From: Methanocella arvoryzae MRE50
Lineage (GTDB): Archaea > Halobacteriota > Methanocellia > Methanocellales > Methanocellaceae
Length of the DNA: 64,000 nucleotides
Assembly (NCBI RefSeq): GCF_000063445.1
Contig: NC_009464.1
Coordinates: forward strand, 806,001 to 870,000
Direction: 5' to 3'
The stretch's first letter is position 1. Every line of letters starts with the position of its first letter. The notes below the pieces were generated by a model that was given only the letters and a program-made list of their open reading frames with translations, made no database searches and was not told the DNA's origin. This document shows, in pieces, positions 16,675 to 25,095 of this stretch. A program made the position numbers and the translations under genes.

Positions 16675-17031
16675 TTACTTTTTCAGCAGCTCGTCCAGCG
16701 CGAAGTTGCTGATCTGCAGGCACTGTTCGACGCTGACGTCTCCCACGAATCGCATGATCAGCTCTGGCAACTCCTCTAGATGGACAGGCAGAGGTTCCTC
16801 GCCGTACTTATTCTTGAACTCGTCCACCTTCCGGAAGTACTCGTACTTCTCCATGCTGTTCTTGGCATGTAAAAAGAAAAGCTGCCCTGCCTTGATAGCA
16901 GGCTTGCTGCCGTCGTCTACGACAAAGCCGATCTTCTCAAGCTTCTCCACCATGCTCTTCGGGAGGCTGCCCCCAAGTGCGATAACGCTGGTATACTCAG
17001 GGTGCCTCTGCCATACATCCCAGTCCCTCAT
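16675..17031 (-). CDS. Conserved-looking 118-residue soluble protein, unknown
   Basis: Soluble alpha/beta-type protein beginning MRDWDVWQRHPEYTSVIAL and ending SNFALDELLKK. A charged middle (KYEYFRKVDEFKNKYGEEP) is followed by helices. No cysteine cluster, membrane segment or known motif was found. Codon use matches neighbours. It is transcribed away from the rubredoxin gene and converges with the small membrane gene to its left. I do not recognise the family. Confidence 0.65.
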   Translation of the reverse strand: MRDWDVWQRHPEYTSVIALGGSLPKSMVEKLEKIGFVVDDGSKPAIKAGQLFFLHAKNSMEKYEYFRKVDEFKNKYGEEPLPVHLEELPELIMRFVGDVSVEQCLQISNFALDELLKK

Positions 17032-17196
17032 GCTCAGTCCTCACATATTTTTAACCGCTATCTTCCGGTTTCATATAATGATAGCCCTGATTATGCATAT
17101 ATTTGCCGATGAATGGCCCTCGCAGCCCGTCTGGCGCCTTTATCGGACTATAAGCTTATGAAGCCCTACAGCTAATATGTACCAGGAGTCAGAATT

Positions 17197-17361
17197 ATGG
17201 ACAAGTGGATATGCACCGTCTGTCAATACGTTTATGATCCGGAAAAAGGAGACCCGGACAGCGGCGTCGAGCCGGGCACAGCCTTCGAAGACATCCCCGA
17301 TACCTGGACCTGCCCGGTCTGTAACGTGGATAAGACATTCTTTGAAAAAGTCGTCGAATAA
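17197..17361 (+). CDS. Rubredoxin
   Basis: 54-residue one-iron electron carrier. The Fe(Cys)4 ligands are in [12 protein letters not shown] (C6, C9) and [11 protein letters not shown] (C39, C42), with the family's [20 protein letters not shown] segment between them. AGGAG lies 8-12 bases before the ATG. In methanogens rubredoxin can donate electrons to oxygen- or peroxide-detoxifying enzymes; an FprA oxidase and a hemerythrin-like protein are present elsewhere in this window, but no direct operon link is visible. Confidence 0.95.
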   Translation: MDKWICTVCQYVYDPEKGDPDSGVEPGTAFEDIPDTWTCPVCNVDKTFFEKVVE

Positions 17362-17395
17362 GGTGACAGGCAGAAACCACCCTGCCATAGGGCCC

Positions 17396-18190
17396 CTATT
17401 GCCTGCTTTCTCCGTGCAGTAAAGACTGCACCCGGCGCCAGAGGTTTTCGGGCGAACGATCGACCTCGTGGCAGATGACGCGGTGAGGGATCGCGCACGG
17501 CAGGGCAGAGTAGGCCTCTCCGCCTTTCTGGCGGAGGCCCCACGTCTCGTCGGTCAGCAGGAAGTAGGCGCCGTCCAGATCAGCGGTTATAAGGTTCACG
17601 TTCTCAGAAACATCTCTGGCCACCTTGATGTTTTTAACCTCTCCTGACCGGGCCTCGAAGGTCAGATCATCGGAGATTACGCCATCGATGGTGCGGACAA
17701 CCAGCCTGTAAACGCTTTTCGTGTTAGTGGAGCGCCCGGCATCCCGGACGAGGTAGAGCACTGCCCGGCGGTTTTCGCCGATGTCCCGGAGGATGTCGGG
17801 GGTGAAGGACTCGACAGGCTTCCTGCAGAGGTCGGCGACCTCTGCCAGCTTTTGCGGAAACCGTTTCGACAGGCGGTCAGCCATGGACAGGTACGGGCTC
17901 TCCCTCGGCGCGAACTCGACCGGGAAAAGGGCCGCCTCGTCATCCAGGCAGGCTTTCACTGCTTCAGTATTATCATTATAGACGACTACTGGCTCGTCCC
18001 CCCTGCGAAAAACCCTGGCCATGCGCATGCCCAGCTCGATGGCGGCCATCTCGCACTCCAGGTTGCTTTTCGGATCGGGCAGCACCCGGGTGGAGGACTG
18101 GTGTACCTCGAGGCTGTCGGCCAGGATCACGCAGCCGATGAAAGAAGGGCTGTCTTCGTTAAAGGAAGAGTCACAGTAGATCTCCAGCAT
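17396..18190 (-). CDS. RNase H-fold domain fused to an unknown C-terminal domain
   Basis: 264 residues. The N-terminal ~140 residues look like a ribonuclease-HI/Ty3-like RNase H fold: first strand LEIYCDSSFNEDSPSFIGCV (Asp7), then ECEMAAIELGMRMA (second acidic, Glu), then VVVYNDNTEAVKACL (third acidic, Asp). All three carboxylates needed for catalysis appear present. The C-terminal ~120 residues (from about VLYLVRDAGRSTNTKSVYRL) are of unknown fold. Family membership is inferred from these motifs only; real RNA/DNA-hybrid cleavage is unproven. It converges with rubredoxin. Confidence 0.6.
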   Translation of the reverse strand: MLEIYCDSSFNEDSPSFIGCVILADSLEVHQSSTRVLPDPKSNLECEMAAIELGMRMARVFRRGDEPVVVYNDNTEAVKACLDDEAALFPVEFAPRESPYLSMADRLSKRFPQKLAEVADLCRKPVESFTPDILRDIGENRRAVLYLVRDAGRSTNTKSVYRLVVRTIDGVISDDLTFEARSGEVKNIKVARDVSENVNLITADLDGAYFLLTDETWGLRQKGGEAYSALPCAIPHRVICHEVDRSPENLWRRVQSLLHGESRQ

Positions 18191-18256
18191 GATACGGCAC
18201 TTTAGGTTAAGGGATTATATAGACATGTCGTAGAATAAAAAATGTGAGGAAGCGGA

Positions 18257-18979
18257 TCAGGCTTCCTCGATCAGTCCGTCCCTGACCTTGATGACCCGGC
18301 CCGTCCGGGCTGCCAGCTCTGGGTTATGGGTGACCATGACAATGGTGAGCCCCTGCTTATTGAGGCGCTTGAACACGTCCATGATCAAGTCCCCGGTCTT
18401 CGTATCCAGGTTGCCGGTAGGCTCGTCGGCCAGCAGTAAGGCCGGACCCTTTACGAGTGCCCGGGCGATGGCCACTCTCTGCTGCTCGCCGCCCGACATC
18501 TCGACCGGGCGGTGGTTCATCCGGGCCTCAAGCCCGACCAGCTTCAAGGCCTCTACCGACCTGGCCCGGCTATCTTTGACGCCGGCCAGCCGGGCCTGCA
18601 GCTCCACGTTCTCCAGCGTGGTGAGGAAGGGCAGCAGGTAGAATTTCTGGAACACGTAACCGATCTTCCTGCACCTGACTGCGGTCAGCGCCGGGTCCTT
18701 CATGCGGGAGACGTCCTGCCCGTCGATAATGGCCTGGCCGGCCGTAGGCTGATCCAGGCAGCCGATCAGGTTCAGGAGTGTCGACTTGCCCGAGCCTGAA
18801 GGCCCGATAATGGAGACGAACTCCCCTCGCCTGATGGCGAGGTCTACACCGCGGAGCGCCTCTACCGTCACTTTGCCCATGCGATAGGACTTTTTGAGGC
18901 CCCTGGCCTCCAGTACGACTTCGCCCCCGGCCGCCTGAACGTTCATCACCTGCTGTTCAACACCATGGTGTTCACTCAT
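18257..18979 (-). CDS. ABC transporter ATP-binding protein, LolD/MacB type
   Basis: 240-residue nucleotide-binding subunit. Walker A is GPSGSGKST, the signature MSGGEQQRVAIARAL, Walker B LLLADEPTGNLD, switch His in MVTHNPELA. These match the MacB/LolD/FtsE-like group, which works with four-helix mechanotransmission permeases. The gene overlaps the permease gene upstream by eight bases and is last in a three-gene operon (PadR regulator, permease, ATPase). The substrate is unknown; relatives export peptides, lipoproteins or antibiotics. Confidence 0.95.
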   Translation of the reverse strand: MSEHHGVEQQVMNVQAAGGEVVLEARGLKKSYRMGKVTVEALRGVDLAIRRGEFVSIIGPSGSGKSTLLNLIGCLDQPTAGQAIIDGQDVSRMKDPALTAVRCRKIGYVFQKFYLLPFLTTLENVELQARLAGVKDSRARSVEALKLVGLEARMNHRPVEMSGGEQQRVAIARALVKGPALLLADEPTGNLDTKTGDLIMDVFKRLNKQGLTIVMVTHNPELAARTGRVIKVRDGLIEEA

Positions 18980-20114
18980 AGCGAATCGCCTCCAGCGGCT
19001 GAATCTTTGCCGATCTGTACGCAGGAATAAGGCCCGCTATGATGCCGATGACCGTCATGAAGAGGACAGCCCGCAGGATCACATCGACCGATGCGAACGC
19101 CGCCCCGAACATGATCTTCATGACCACGAATGAGATAAGCACGCCGACGGCGCTGCCGATCAGGCAGATGATCACCGATTCTTCCATCACCATGGCCAGG
19201 ATTTTCAGGCGGCTTGCGCCAATCGCCCGGAGCATGCCGAACTCTTTCGTCCGCTCCGAGACGGACATAAACATGACCATCAACGTCACCACGCCTGCCA
19301 CCACCAGCATCGTCAGGTTGATCATACCCATGAAAGTGTGCGTCGTCGACGCCATGCTGTTCAGTGTGTCAGCCACGTCCTTCTGGGTCATGACCTCCAG
19401 CTCCGGGAACTGAGTCCTGACAGCGGCAGCTACCGAGTCGACTTTGTCCTCCGAAGGCGCCGTGAGCATCACGGTCGAGACGCCCGGGCGGTTGAAGATC
19501 TCCTGCGCCACATTCAGAGGCATCAGCACCATGCCGTCGACGATGATGGAACCTGTAGGCTGTGCGATGCCGGCCACGGTCAGGTTCCGGTTCTGGACGG
19601 TAATCTGATCCCCTACGTTCACCTTATAGTGGGTGCCGGCAGCGTATGCGCCGAGAATTACGTCCCTGTCACCCAGGCGAATGATCGGCCATGGACTGTC
19701 GATCAGCGCGTCACCGTAGAAGGCCTTCTCTTTGCCGGGAGTGATGCCCACCACGATCACCTGAGGGGGACCGTTCTGAAAGAGCGAGGGTGCCTGGGGA
19801 ACCAGGAGCAACGGCGAGGAACTGGCTTCGTCGATGCCGGCCACCATCATCAGCTGGTCAGCCTGTTCCATAGTCATGCTCGAGGAGACCGGCGGGAACT
19901 CCGGCACGGCACCAGACTGCGCAGACGGCGTCTTTACATATATCTGCCCGGTCAGCCGGCTCTGGGAATCCGCAAACATCTGGTCCATCGTGCCCGTGGC
20001 GGTGGAGAGAACCAGGAACAGCATGATACAGACGGCGATAGCGATCACCGTCAGCCCGGTCCGGGTCTTCCTCTGCCACATATTTTTCAGTGCTATATCG
20101 ATCATCACTATCAC
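18972..20114 (-). CDS. ABC transporter permease, MacB/FtsX type
   Basis: 380 residues: one N-terminal helix (TGLTVIAIAVCIMLFLVLS), a large extracytoplasmic domain (about 45-250) and three C-terminal helices, ending with the family tail YRSAKIQPLEAIRYE. FtsX-like sequence ERTKEFGMLRAIGASRLKIL marks the coupling helix. The start overlaps the regulator stop by four bases (ATGA), and its own stop overlaps the ATPase gene, so the three are cotranscribed and probably coupled in translation. Confidence 0.93.
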   Translation of the reverse strand: MIVMIDIALKNMWQRKTRTGLTVIAIAVCIMLFLVLSTATGTMDQMFADSQSRLTGQIYVKTPSAQSGAVPEFPPVSSSMTMEQADQLMMVAGIDEASSSPLLLVPQAPSLFQNGPPQVIVVGITPGKEKAFYGDALIDSPWPIIRLGDRDVILGAYAAGTHYKVNVGDQITVQNRNLTVAGIAQPTGSIIVDGMVLMPLNVAQEIFNRPGVSTVMLTAPSEDKVDSVAAAVRTQFPELEVMTQKDVADTLNSMASTTHTFMGMINLTMLVVAGVVTLMVMFMSVSERTKEFGMLRAIGASRLKILAMVMEESVIICLIGSAVGVLISFVVMKIMFGAAFASVDVILRAVLFMTVIGIIAGLIPAYRSAKIQPLEAIRYE

Positions 20115-20626
20115 TCTGCATCTAACAGTTTCCTGTACATCTCCACCGTGTTGCCGATGGCCGCGATGCCGTAGTCCAGCACCGCCAGTGAGAACTTATC
20201 CATGTACTGGCCGAACTGCTCCCGCTTTTTGCGGGCTTCGGCCAGCTCATTTACCTTTGCCTGGTATAGCGGCTCTATGATCTTCCGCCGCTCGTCGGCA
20301 GTTATGAGCCCAAAGAAGGATGCCCGGGCGAGGAAATCGAATTCATCCTCCCTCGGCCCCAGCGGCGTTGCGACCAGCTCTTTAAGCCTCTCAATGCCCG
20401 CCGGCGTGACGTGGAACGTCTTCCGGTCCGGCACCTTCTCCTGCGGTTCGCGCTTGCCTTCGATGTACCCGTCTGCCTCCAGCTTTGATAACCTTGGGTA
20501 AAGCCGGCTGTTGCTGAGGTTGACGTACCTCTTACCGTAGGTAAGCTCGATGTTCTGCTTCAGCTGGTACCCGTGGGCGGGCATTCCCAGCAGCGAGCCG
20601 AGTATGATTAAGTCCAGATCAGCCAT
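20111..20626 (-). CDS. PadR-family transcriptional regulator of the ABC operon
   Basis: About 171 residues. The PadR winged helix reads LIILGSLLGMPAHGYQLKQ, then YVNLSNSRLYPRLSKLEADGYI and a wing (KTFHVTPAGIERLKEL); a C-terminal helical dimerisation domain follows. Ligand unknown; PadR proteins often sense drugs or phenolics. I use the MADLDLIIL start, ten codons inside the open frame, because a 9-bp inverted repeat and a TATA-like segment lie just upstream of the longer start and would leave no leader. It is first in its operon and probably autoregulates. Confidence 0.88.
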   Translation of the reverse strand: MADLDLIILGSLLGMPAHGYQLKQNIELTYGKRYVNLSNSRLYPRLSKLEADGYIEGKREPQEKVPDRKTFHVTPAGIERLKELVATPLGPREDEFDFLARASFFGLITADERRKIIEPLYQAKVNELAEARKKREQFGQYMDKFSLAVLDYGIAAIGNTVEMYRKLLDAE

Positions 20627-20651
20627 TGTGCCATACGACCTAGTTCTGATG

Positions 20652-20692
20652 GACATAGGTTATTATTGTACTATGTCAAATTGACCTATGTC
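20652..20692. promoter_or_regulatory. Inverted repeat, probable PadR operator
   Basis: GACATAGGT at 20652-20660 and its exact complement ACCTATGTC at 20684-20692 frame a 23-base AT-rich centre that includes TATA-like sequence for the leftward operon. A further TTGACCTA follows at 20697-20704. The element begins inside the first codons of the longest PadR frame and covers its promoter, where autoregulatory PadR sites normally lie. Confidence 0.6.
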
Positions 20693-20921
20693 TTATTGAC
20701 CTAATAGCAGTCCGGGTATTTATAGCTTGCTGTGAGGGAAGTCTGTCATGCAGGAGAACTGTATCGATTATCATTTCCCCGAAACACATTGCTCAGGAGA
20801 TATTAAGGCAAATAATAGGCTGTAATTACAAAATCGTAATTATTGTACGAGATTTACTGCAACGGTTAAATAATTGCGGAGATAACTGATAGCTAATACT
20901 AAACAGGTGGTCCGAACAGAA

Positions 20922-21077
20922 ATGCTTGCCGAGGAAAAGCTGAGATTTTACGGAAGCTGGTGCCCACACAAGCAGACGCTCTTCTGCCAGAACAGGGAAG
21001 GCTGCAGCGACTGCTGTATCCACGAAGAGTACGAGATCGCCACAATCACTACGGCTCAGAAGATCATAGCCGCCTAA
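20922..21077 (+). CDS. Cysteine-rich small protein, 51 residues
   Basis: MLAEEKLRFYGSWC onwards, with C14, C22, C28, C31 and C32 in a compact block (CPHKQ, FCQNREGCSDCC) and a hydrophilic C-terminal helix. The spacing could bind zinc or an iron-sulfur cluster. AGGTGG lies eleven bases before the ATG, a good archaeal ribosome binding site, and codons show the local G/C bias. No family is recognised. It is divergent from the PadR operon. Confidence 0.55.
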   Translation: MLAEEKLRFYGSWCPHKQTLFCQNREGCSDCCIHEEYEIATITTAQKIIAA

Positions 21078-21144
21078 ACTACATTTTTCTCGAGTGGCAT
21101 TGCCACCATCATACTTTTCAACAGGCCCTGACCAATAGTACTCT

Positions 21145-21867
21145 ATGTCAGGGCAAGACGCTGCCGCTATGAAAGTGTCGCGGTCTGCCAAAATGGTATT
21201 CATCCTGCCGGCGCTGTGCTTTGAGATACTGTCCGGGGAGAACAGGATATTATCCGGGCACCGTCGAATCCTGGCAAAAAAGCGCATGAACTGGTTACTG
21301 GCAATAGCGGTCGTCGTCATCGGTGCAGCTTTCCTGTCTTTAAATGCCGGAGGCAATGTCGCTGCGGTTGTCCTGAGCATTCTTGGCAGCGCCGCAATTG
21401 CCGAAATACTGTACTGGATAGCCTCCAGGCGCTACGGGGGGCAGTTCTCGATAGAATCGCTCCGGCTGGGCAAAATGGGCATTGCCATCCTCATAGGGTA
21501 CCTGGCGCTGCTGTACATAGTGACCTTCGTATTCCTGCTGCCGGAAAGAATAGCTCCGCCTCTCACTATATTGCTAACCTTCTGCATCTATGCGGTGATC
21601 GTGCTACTCATGTACCTTAAGAAGCCGGATGAGCCGGGGGCCGGAGACCTTGCCTTGCAGACTAAACATTTCAGCCGAAATGACCTCGTGATACTGCTGA
21701 CGATGCTTACGATCCTCGGCATAATATGCAGTTTACTCTTACCTGTCATCTCAGTACCGATAGTCATCCTCTACCTGACCCTTGTTGCAATGGGACCGGT
21801 ATTGTTACTGGTGACGTTATGGGATATCTGGAAGGACAGAAGAAAAGGAGCTGTAAGCGCAGCGTGA
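21145..21867 (+). CDS. Polytopic membrane protein, unknown
   Basis: Up to 240 residues with about six hydrophobic helices, for example LLAIAVVVIGAAFLSLNAG, IAILIGYLALLYIVTFVFLL and LVILLTMLTILGIICSLLLP, and a basic C-terminus (WKDRRKGAVSAA). The true start is uncertain: internal ATGs at 21169, 21193 and 21286 are alternatives, and the first ~45 codons are less convincing than the rest. Its last 104 bases are overlapped on the opposite strand by the extended end of topA. No function assigned. Confidence 0.6.
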   Translation: MSGQDAAAMKVSRSAKMVFILPALCFEILSGENRILSGHRRILAKKRMNWLLAIAVVVIGAAFLSLNAGGNVAAVVLSILGSAAIAEILYWIASRRYGGQFSIESLRLGKMGIAILIGYLALLYIVTFVFLLPERIAPPLTILLTFCIYAVIVLLMYLKKPDEPGAGDLALQTKHFSRNDLVILLTMLTILGIICSLLLPVISVPIVILYLTLVAMGPVLLLVTLWDIWKDRRKGAVSAA

Positions 21868-24067
21868 GCATCATAATGATGATTGTAAAAATCTCTGTGA
21901 ACCTCTGTGCGTCTCTGTGCCTCTGTGGTAAACCGGTCACTCTGTGAGCCTCAGTGGTCACCAGTTCTCCGGATTCCCGGCCGTGGGGTATCATCGCCCT
22001 GAGGTCGGGTTTACAGGTTTTGACGCAGGGGGGCATTACCGAGGGGTTTTCCTTTCTACAGGCTGGGCACCCGAAGTCGTAAGCCTTGCCCCTGACTGCC
22101 TTGCCGTCAGGCCCTTTGGTCGAAGGCGGGGTCACCTTGACGTGGTGGAGCCGGTGCTTTTCGCAGACGGTCTTGTCGAATTTGAGGGTACCTGGCGGGA
22201 CGTTGTAAGTATTGCGGCAGTTCGGGAAGCCGGAGCACGCGATGAACTTGTTCTTGTCCGATTTCCTCTCCCTGACCACGAGCGCGGAACCGCACAGCGG
22301 GCATGGCCCGATGTCGCTGTCCGCGGCAAAGCCTGAGCGGAGGATGCGGCCGATTTCGAGGCGGTTTTTCTCCAGCTGGTCGAAGACCTTGTCCAACATT
22401 TCCCGGGACTCCTTCGCGACGGCAGCTTTCTTAAGCTGGCTGGCTGCGATGGCGTCCATATCCCGCTCCAGCTTACTGGTCATTGCATTACTGGTTATAG
22501 CCGAGGCATAAGCTTTCAGCGCGTCGATCAGCGAAATTCCGGTGGCCGTCGGCTGAGGCGGGTTGCCCTCGATGAAGCCCCTCTGGTACAGTTTCGCCAG
22601 CGCCTCGTGCCTCGTGGCCTTGGTGCCGAGGCCGAGGTCTTCCATCATCTGGACCAGTTTGCCCTGGCCATATCTCTTGGGCGGCTCGGTCTTCTTCTCT
22701 AGTAGATCGGCTTTCCGGACCAGGAGAGGATCGCCGGCCTTAAGAGGAGGCAATAGCTCGTCCTTCTGCAGGCCGTAGGGATAGTGTTTCCTCCAGCCGG
22801 GAACTGCGAGCTGCTTGCCGTTAGCTGCGAACGGCTCTCCCGAGATATCGATCTCTGCCTTGATCGTTTCCCACTCACATGCAGGCGATAGCGTCGCAAA
22901 GTATCGGCGAACCACGAGCTCGTAAAGCTTCCACTGCCTGTCGTCGAGGTCCTTTCGCATCGCGCAGGCTACCGGATAGATAGGCGGGTGATCTTTGGTC
23001 TCGACCTTGCCCCTCGTAGGCGTTATCGATGGCATCGCCAGCAGTTCAAGCGCGCTCTTCGCGAAGTCGGGGCTGGTCTTGAATATTCCGAGCAGGTCTT
23101 TGAGATTCAAAGTATCAGGGTAGACGGTGTTGTCGGTACGGGGATAAGAGATCCAGCCGTTAATGTACAGAGCTTCGGCGATCTGCATGGCACTGGCCGC
23201 GGTAAATCCCAGCGCGCTGGCTGCCTTGACGAACTCAGTTGTGTTGAAGGGGATCGGGGGCTGCTCCTTTTTCCGGTCTGCTTTTACGTCTTTGACCACC
23301 GCAGTTTTGCCGAGCTTTTTGTGGATGGCAGCAGCTTCTTCCTTTTTGTCGAACCGCCCCCGCTTATGGGAAGCCGTGAAAGACCGGTCTTCTTTCAGCA
23401 GCGTGGCTACGATTTCCCAGTAGGGCTTCGAGGTGAACGCCTGAATCTCCTTTTCCCGGTCTACGATCAATGCCAGCAGCGGCGTCTGCACCCGGCCCAC
23501 GGATAAAAAGTCCTTTCCGAACTTGTTTCCGGCGATGGAGACGAAGCGGGTCAGGGCTGCGCCCCATACGAGATCTATCTCCTGCCTGCACTCCCCGGCT
23601 GCCGCCAGATCGAAGTCGACTGCAGTGGGGCTGGCAAAGGCTTTCGTAATCTCCTCTTTAGTGAAAGAGCTGTACCGGACCCGGTCGAACGTCGGGCTGG
23701 AGATCTTCTTGATGATGTTATAGGCTTCGACGCCGATCATCTCGCCTTCCCTGTCATAGTCAGTGGCAATGGTGACGCGGGTCACCTTTGTGGCCAGCGT
23801 AGCAAGTGCTCCGACGAGGTCCTTTTTCGACGGGTAGGTGACCACCTGTGCCCTGATCAGCTCCCTGGGCGGAAATGCGCTCCACTTCTGGTAGGCCTCG
23901 GGGAAGTCGAGCTCGAGGATGTGCCCTGCCAGGCCGATCACCAGGGCATCCGCTGCCTTAGATCTGTATGCCGGCACGCCGTTGATGCGCTCCGGCGTCC
24001 TGTCCTTGAACAGGATGGCAGCGATCTTGCTGGCCGCGTCGTGCTTCTCGGTGATGATCAGGTGCAT
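21764..24067 (-). CDS. topA: DNA topoisomerase I (type IA) with a repeat-derived C-terminal tail
   Basis: 767-residue archaeal topoisomerase that relaxes negatively supercoiled DNA. The Toprim domain opens with MHLIITEKHDAASKIAAIL and holds TDYDREGEMIG; the catalytic Tyr is in ISYPRTDNTVYP; two zinc motifs follow (CPLCGSALVV...SGFPNC and CPACRKENPSVMPPC). I start at MHLIITEK because the 38 upstream codons are not family-like. The normal end should lie near PPCVKTCKPDL; beyond it the frame runs through the CACAGAG element and 40 codons antisense to the neighbouring gene, so the last ~65 residues look accidental. A missing original stop codon is likely. Confidence 0.93.
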   Translation of the reverse strand: MHLIITEKHDAASKIAAILFKDRTPERINGVPAYRSKAADALVIGLAGHILELDFPEAYQKWSAFPPRELIRAQVVTYPSKKDLVGALATLATKVTRVTIATDYDREGEMIGVEAYNIIKKISSPTFDRVRYSSFTKEEITKAFASPTAVDFDLAAAGECRQEIDLVWGAALTRFVSIAGNKFGKDFLSVGRVQTPLLALIVDREKEIQAFTSKPYWEIVATLLKEDRSFTASHKRGRFDKKEEAAAIHKKLGKTAVVKDVKADRKKEQPPIPFNTTEFVKAASALGFTAASAMQIAEALYINGWISYPRTDNTVYPDTLNLKDLLGIFKTSPDFAKSALELLAMPSITPTRGKVETKDHPPIYPVACAMRKDLDDRQWKLYELVVRRYFATLSPACEWETIKAEIDISGEPFAANGKQLAVPGWRKHYPYGLQKDELLPPLKAGDPLLVRKADLLEKKTEPPKRYGQGKLVQMMEDLGLGTKATRHEALAKLYQRGFIEGNPPQPTATGISLIDALKAYASAITSNAMTSKLERDMDAIAASQLKKAAVAKESREMLDKVFDQLEKNRLEIGRILRSGFAADSDIGPCPLCGSALVVRERKSDKNKFIACSGFPNCRNTYNVPPGTLKFDKTVCEKHRLHHVKVTPPSTKGPDGKAVRGKAYDFGCPACRKENPSVMPPCVKTCKPDLRAMIPHGRESGELVTTEAHRVTGLPQRHRDAQRFTEIFTIIIMMLTLRLQLLFFCPSRYPITSPVTIPVPLQQGSGRG
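21891..21957. repeat. CACAGAG-type dispersed element, single arm
   Basis: Degenerate 10-12-base units of CTCTGTGNN, followed by the core GGTAAACCG-GTCA-CTCTGTGAGCCTC. The same core, GGTAAACCG-TTT-CTCCGTGAGCCTC, occurs in the element at 39096-39279. This copy lies just after a membrane-protein gene and inside the 3' end of topA, where it is translated as topA residues of about 704-726. Confidence 0.85.
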
Positions 24068-24116
24068 GCCGTAACACATAAACCGGCATACCTTATGAGG
24101 ATGACGGTGGCCGGAA

Positions 24117-24908
24117 CTACAGCTGATCCCGGGTCGCCGGATACGTCTTATCCGGGCATTTTTCTGCGAACGACTGCCCATAATCCTCGGACAACTGTAC
24201 CGCCATGCGGTACGGCATGCTCAGGGCCAGCAGGTCTGGCGGAAACCAGTCGTTGCCGTATGATGCGGCAGGACCGATAAAAGCGGTATCCTTCGGGACA
24301 TTCTCCCACAGCCCGGCAGGATAAGAGATAAAAGTAGCGCAGTGAGCGCCCCATGCAGCGATAACCGGGTTGAACAGGTCGGCCCTGCTGAAGTGGACCA
24401 GACCGCAAAGGTTACGGATCTGCTCTGCAGTGCCAAAGCAGAGCGCCGAAACAGGCCGGGCCAGGCTTTCTGTCCTCTCGTCACAGGTCCCCATAACCAG
24501 GTATTTTCCGGCCGGGATCAGCCTGCCGAGGCTTTTCAGGCCTGCTTCACATAGATCAGGCGTCGCCTTCAGATAGTGAGCGTTATGCTTACCGTCACCT
24601 TTTGGCACGGATGCATACATGGCCTTCATCATCGGAGGCATTTTCATGAATCCCAGCCAGGCAGAAGCGCCAAAACAGCAGCCTTTCATCGCATCTCCGC
24701 CCAGGTAGACCGGGGGTACTTCCGGGTGGATAGCCTGTATCAGCAAGGCCTTCGCCAGGCACTTATGACCTTCGGTGACCACTGCCGAGACCTGGACTGC
24801 CCCTGCTGGAAGTGTATCGGCCGCGAACGTGTAAACCGGCCTCAAGTGTAGCCTGCCGGCCTGTACGAGCTTTGCGTCGACATGGCTGATCGAGAAATCG
24901 GACTGCAT
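24117..24908 (-). CDS. DUF169-family protein
   Basis: 263-residue archaeal/bacterial protein of unknown role. Typical features are KCLAKALLIQAIHPEVPPVYL, GGDAMKGCCFGASAWLGF (two adjacent Cys) and later CFGTAEQIRNLCGLVHF and GAHCATFISYPAGLW. The several conserved cysteines suggest metal or cluster binding. It lies 50 bases upstream of topA on the same strand and may share a transcript. Family assignment is from memory of these motifs. Confidence 0.75.
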   Translation of the reverse strand: MQSDFSISHVDAKLVQAGRLHLRPVYTFAADTLPAGAVQVSAVVTEGHKCLAKALLIQAIHPEVPPVYLGGDAMKGCCFGASAWLGFMKMPPMMKAMYASVPKGDGKHNAHYLKATPDLCEAGLKSLGRLIPAGKYLVMGTCDERTESLARPVSALCFGTAEQIRNLCGLVHFSRADLFNPVIAAWGAHCATFISYPAGLWENVPKDTAFIGPAASYGNDWFPPDLLALSMPYRMAVQLSEDYGQSFAEKCPDKTYPATRDQL

Positions 24909-25095
24909 AAGGAACCACTAGTTACCATTAGGGATTGGCGCTATTTTATGATAAACGATCGGAAAGGATTCCGCATACCTGGCAGCGTGATCGTTACACG
25001 CGAGCGCTCCAGTTGCTCCCGGACAACTGTATCCTCGCTCATGACATCAGTTCGCATTATGTAAATAGTGCCAGACCTGTGGACCGGGATCAGAA

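Noticed and set aside
24068-24181. Longer topA start
   Set aside because: The 38 extra residues are basic and not family-like, and the Toprim domain begins at MHLIITEK.
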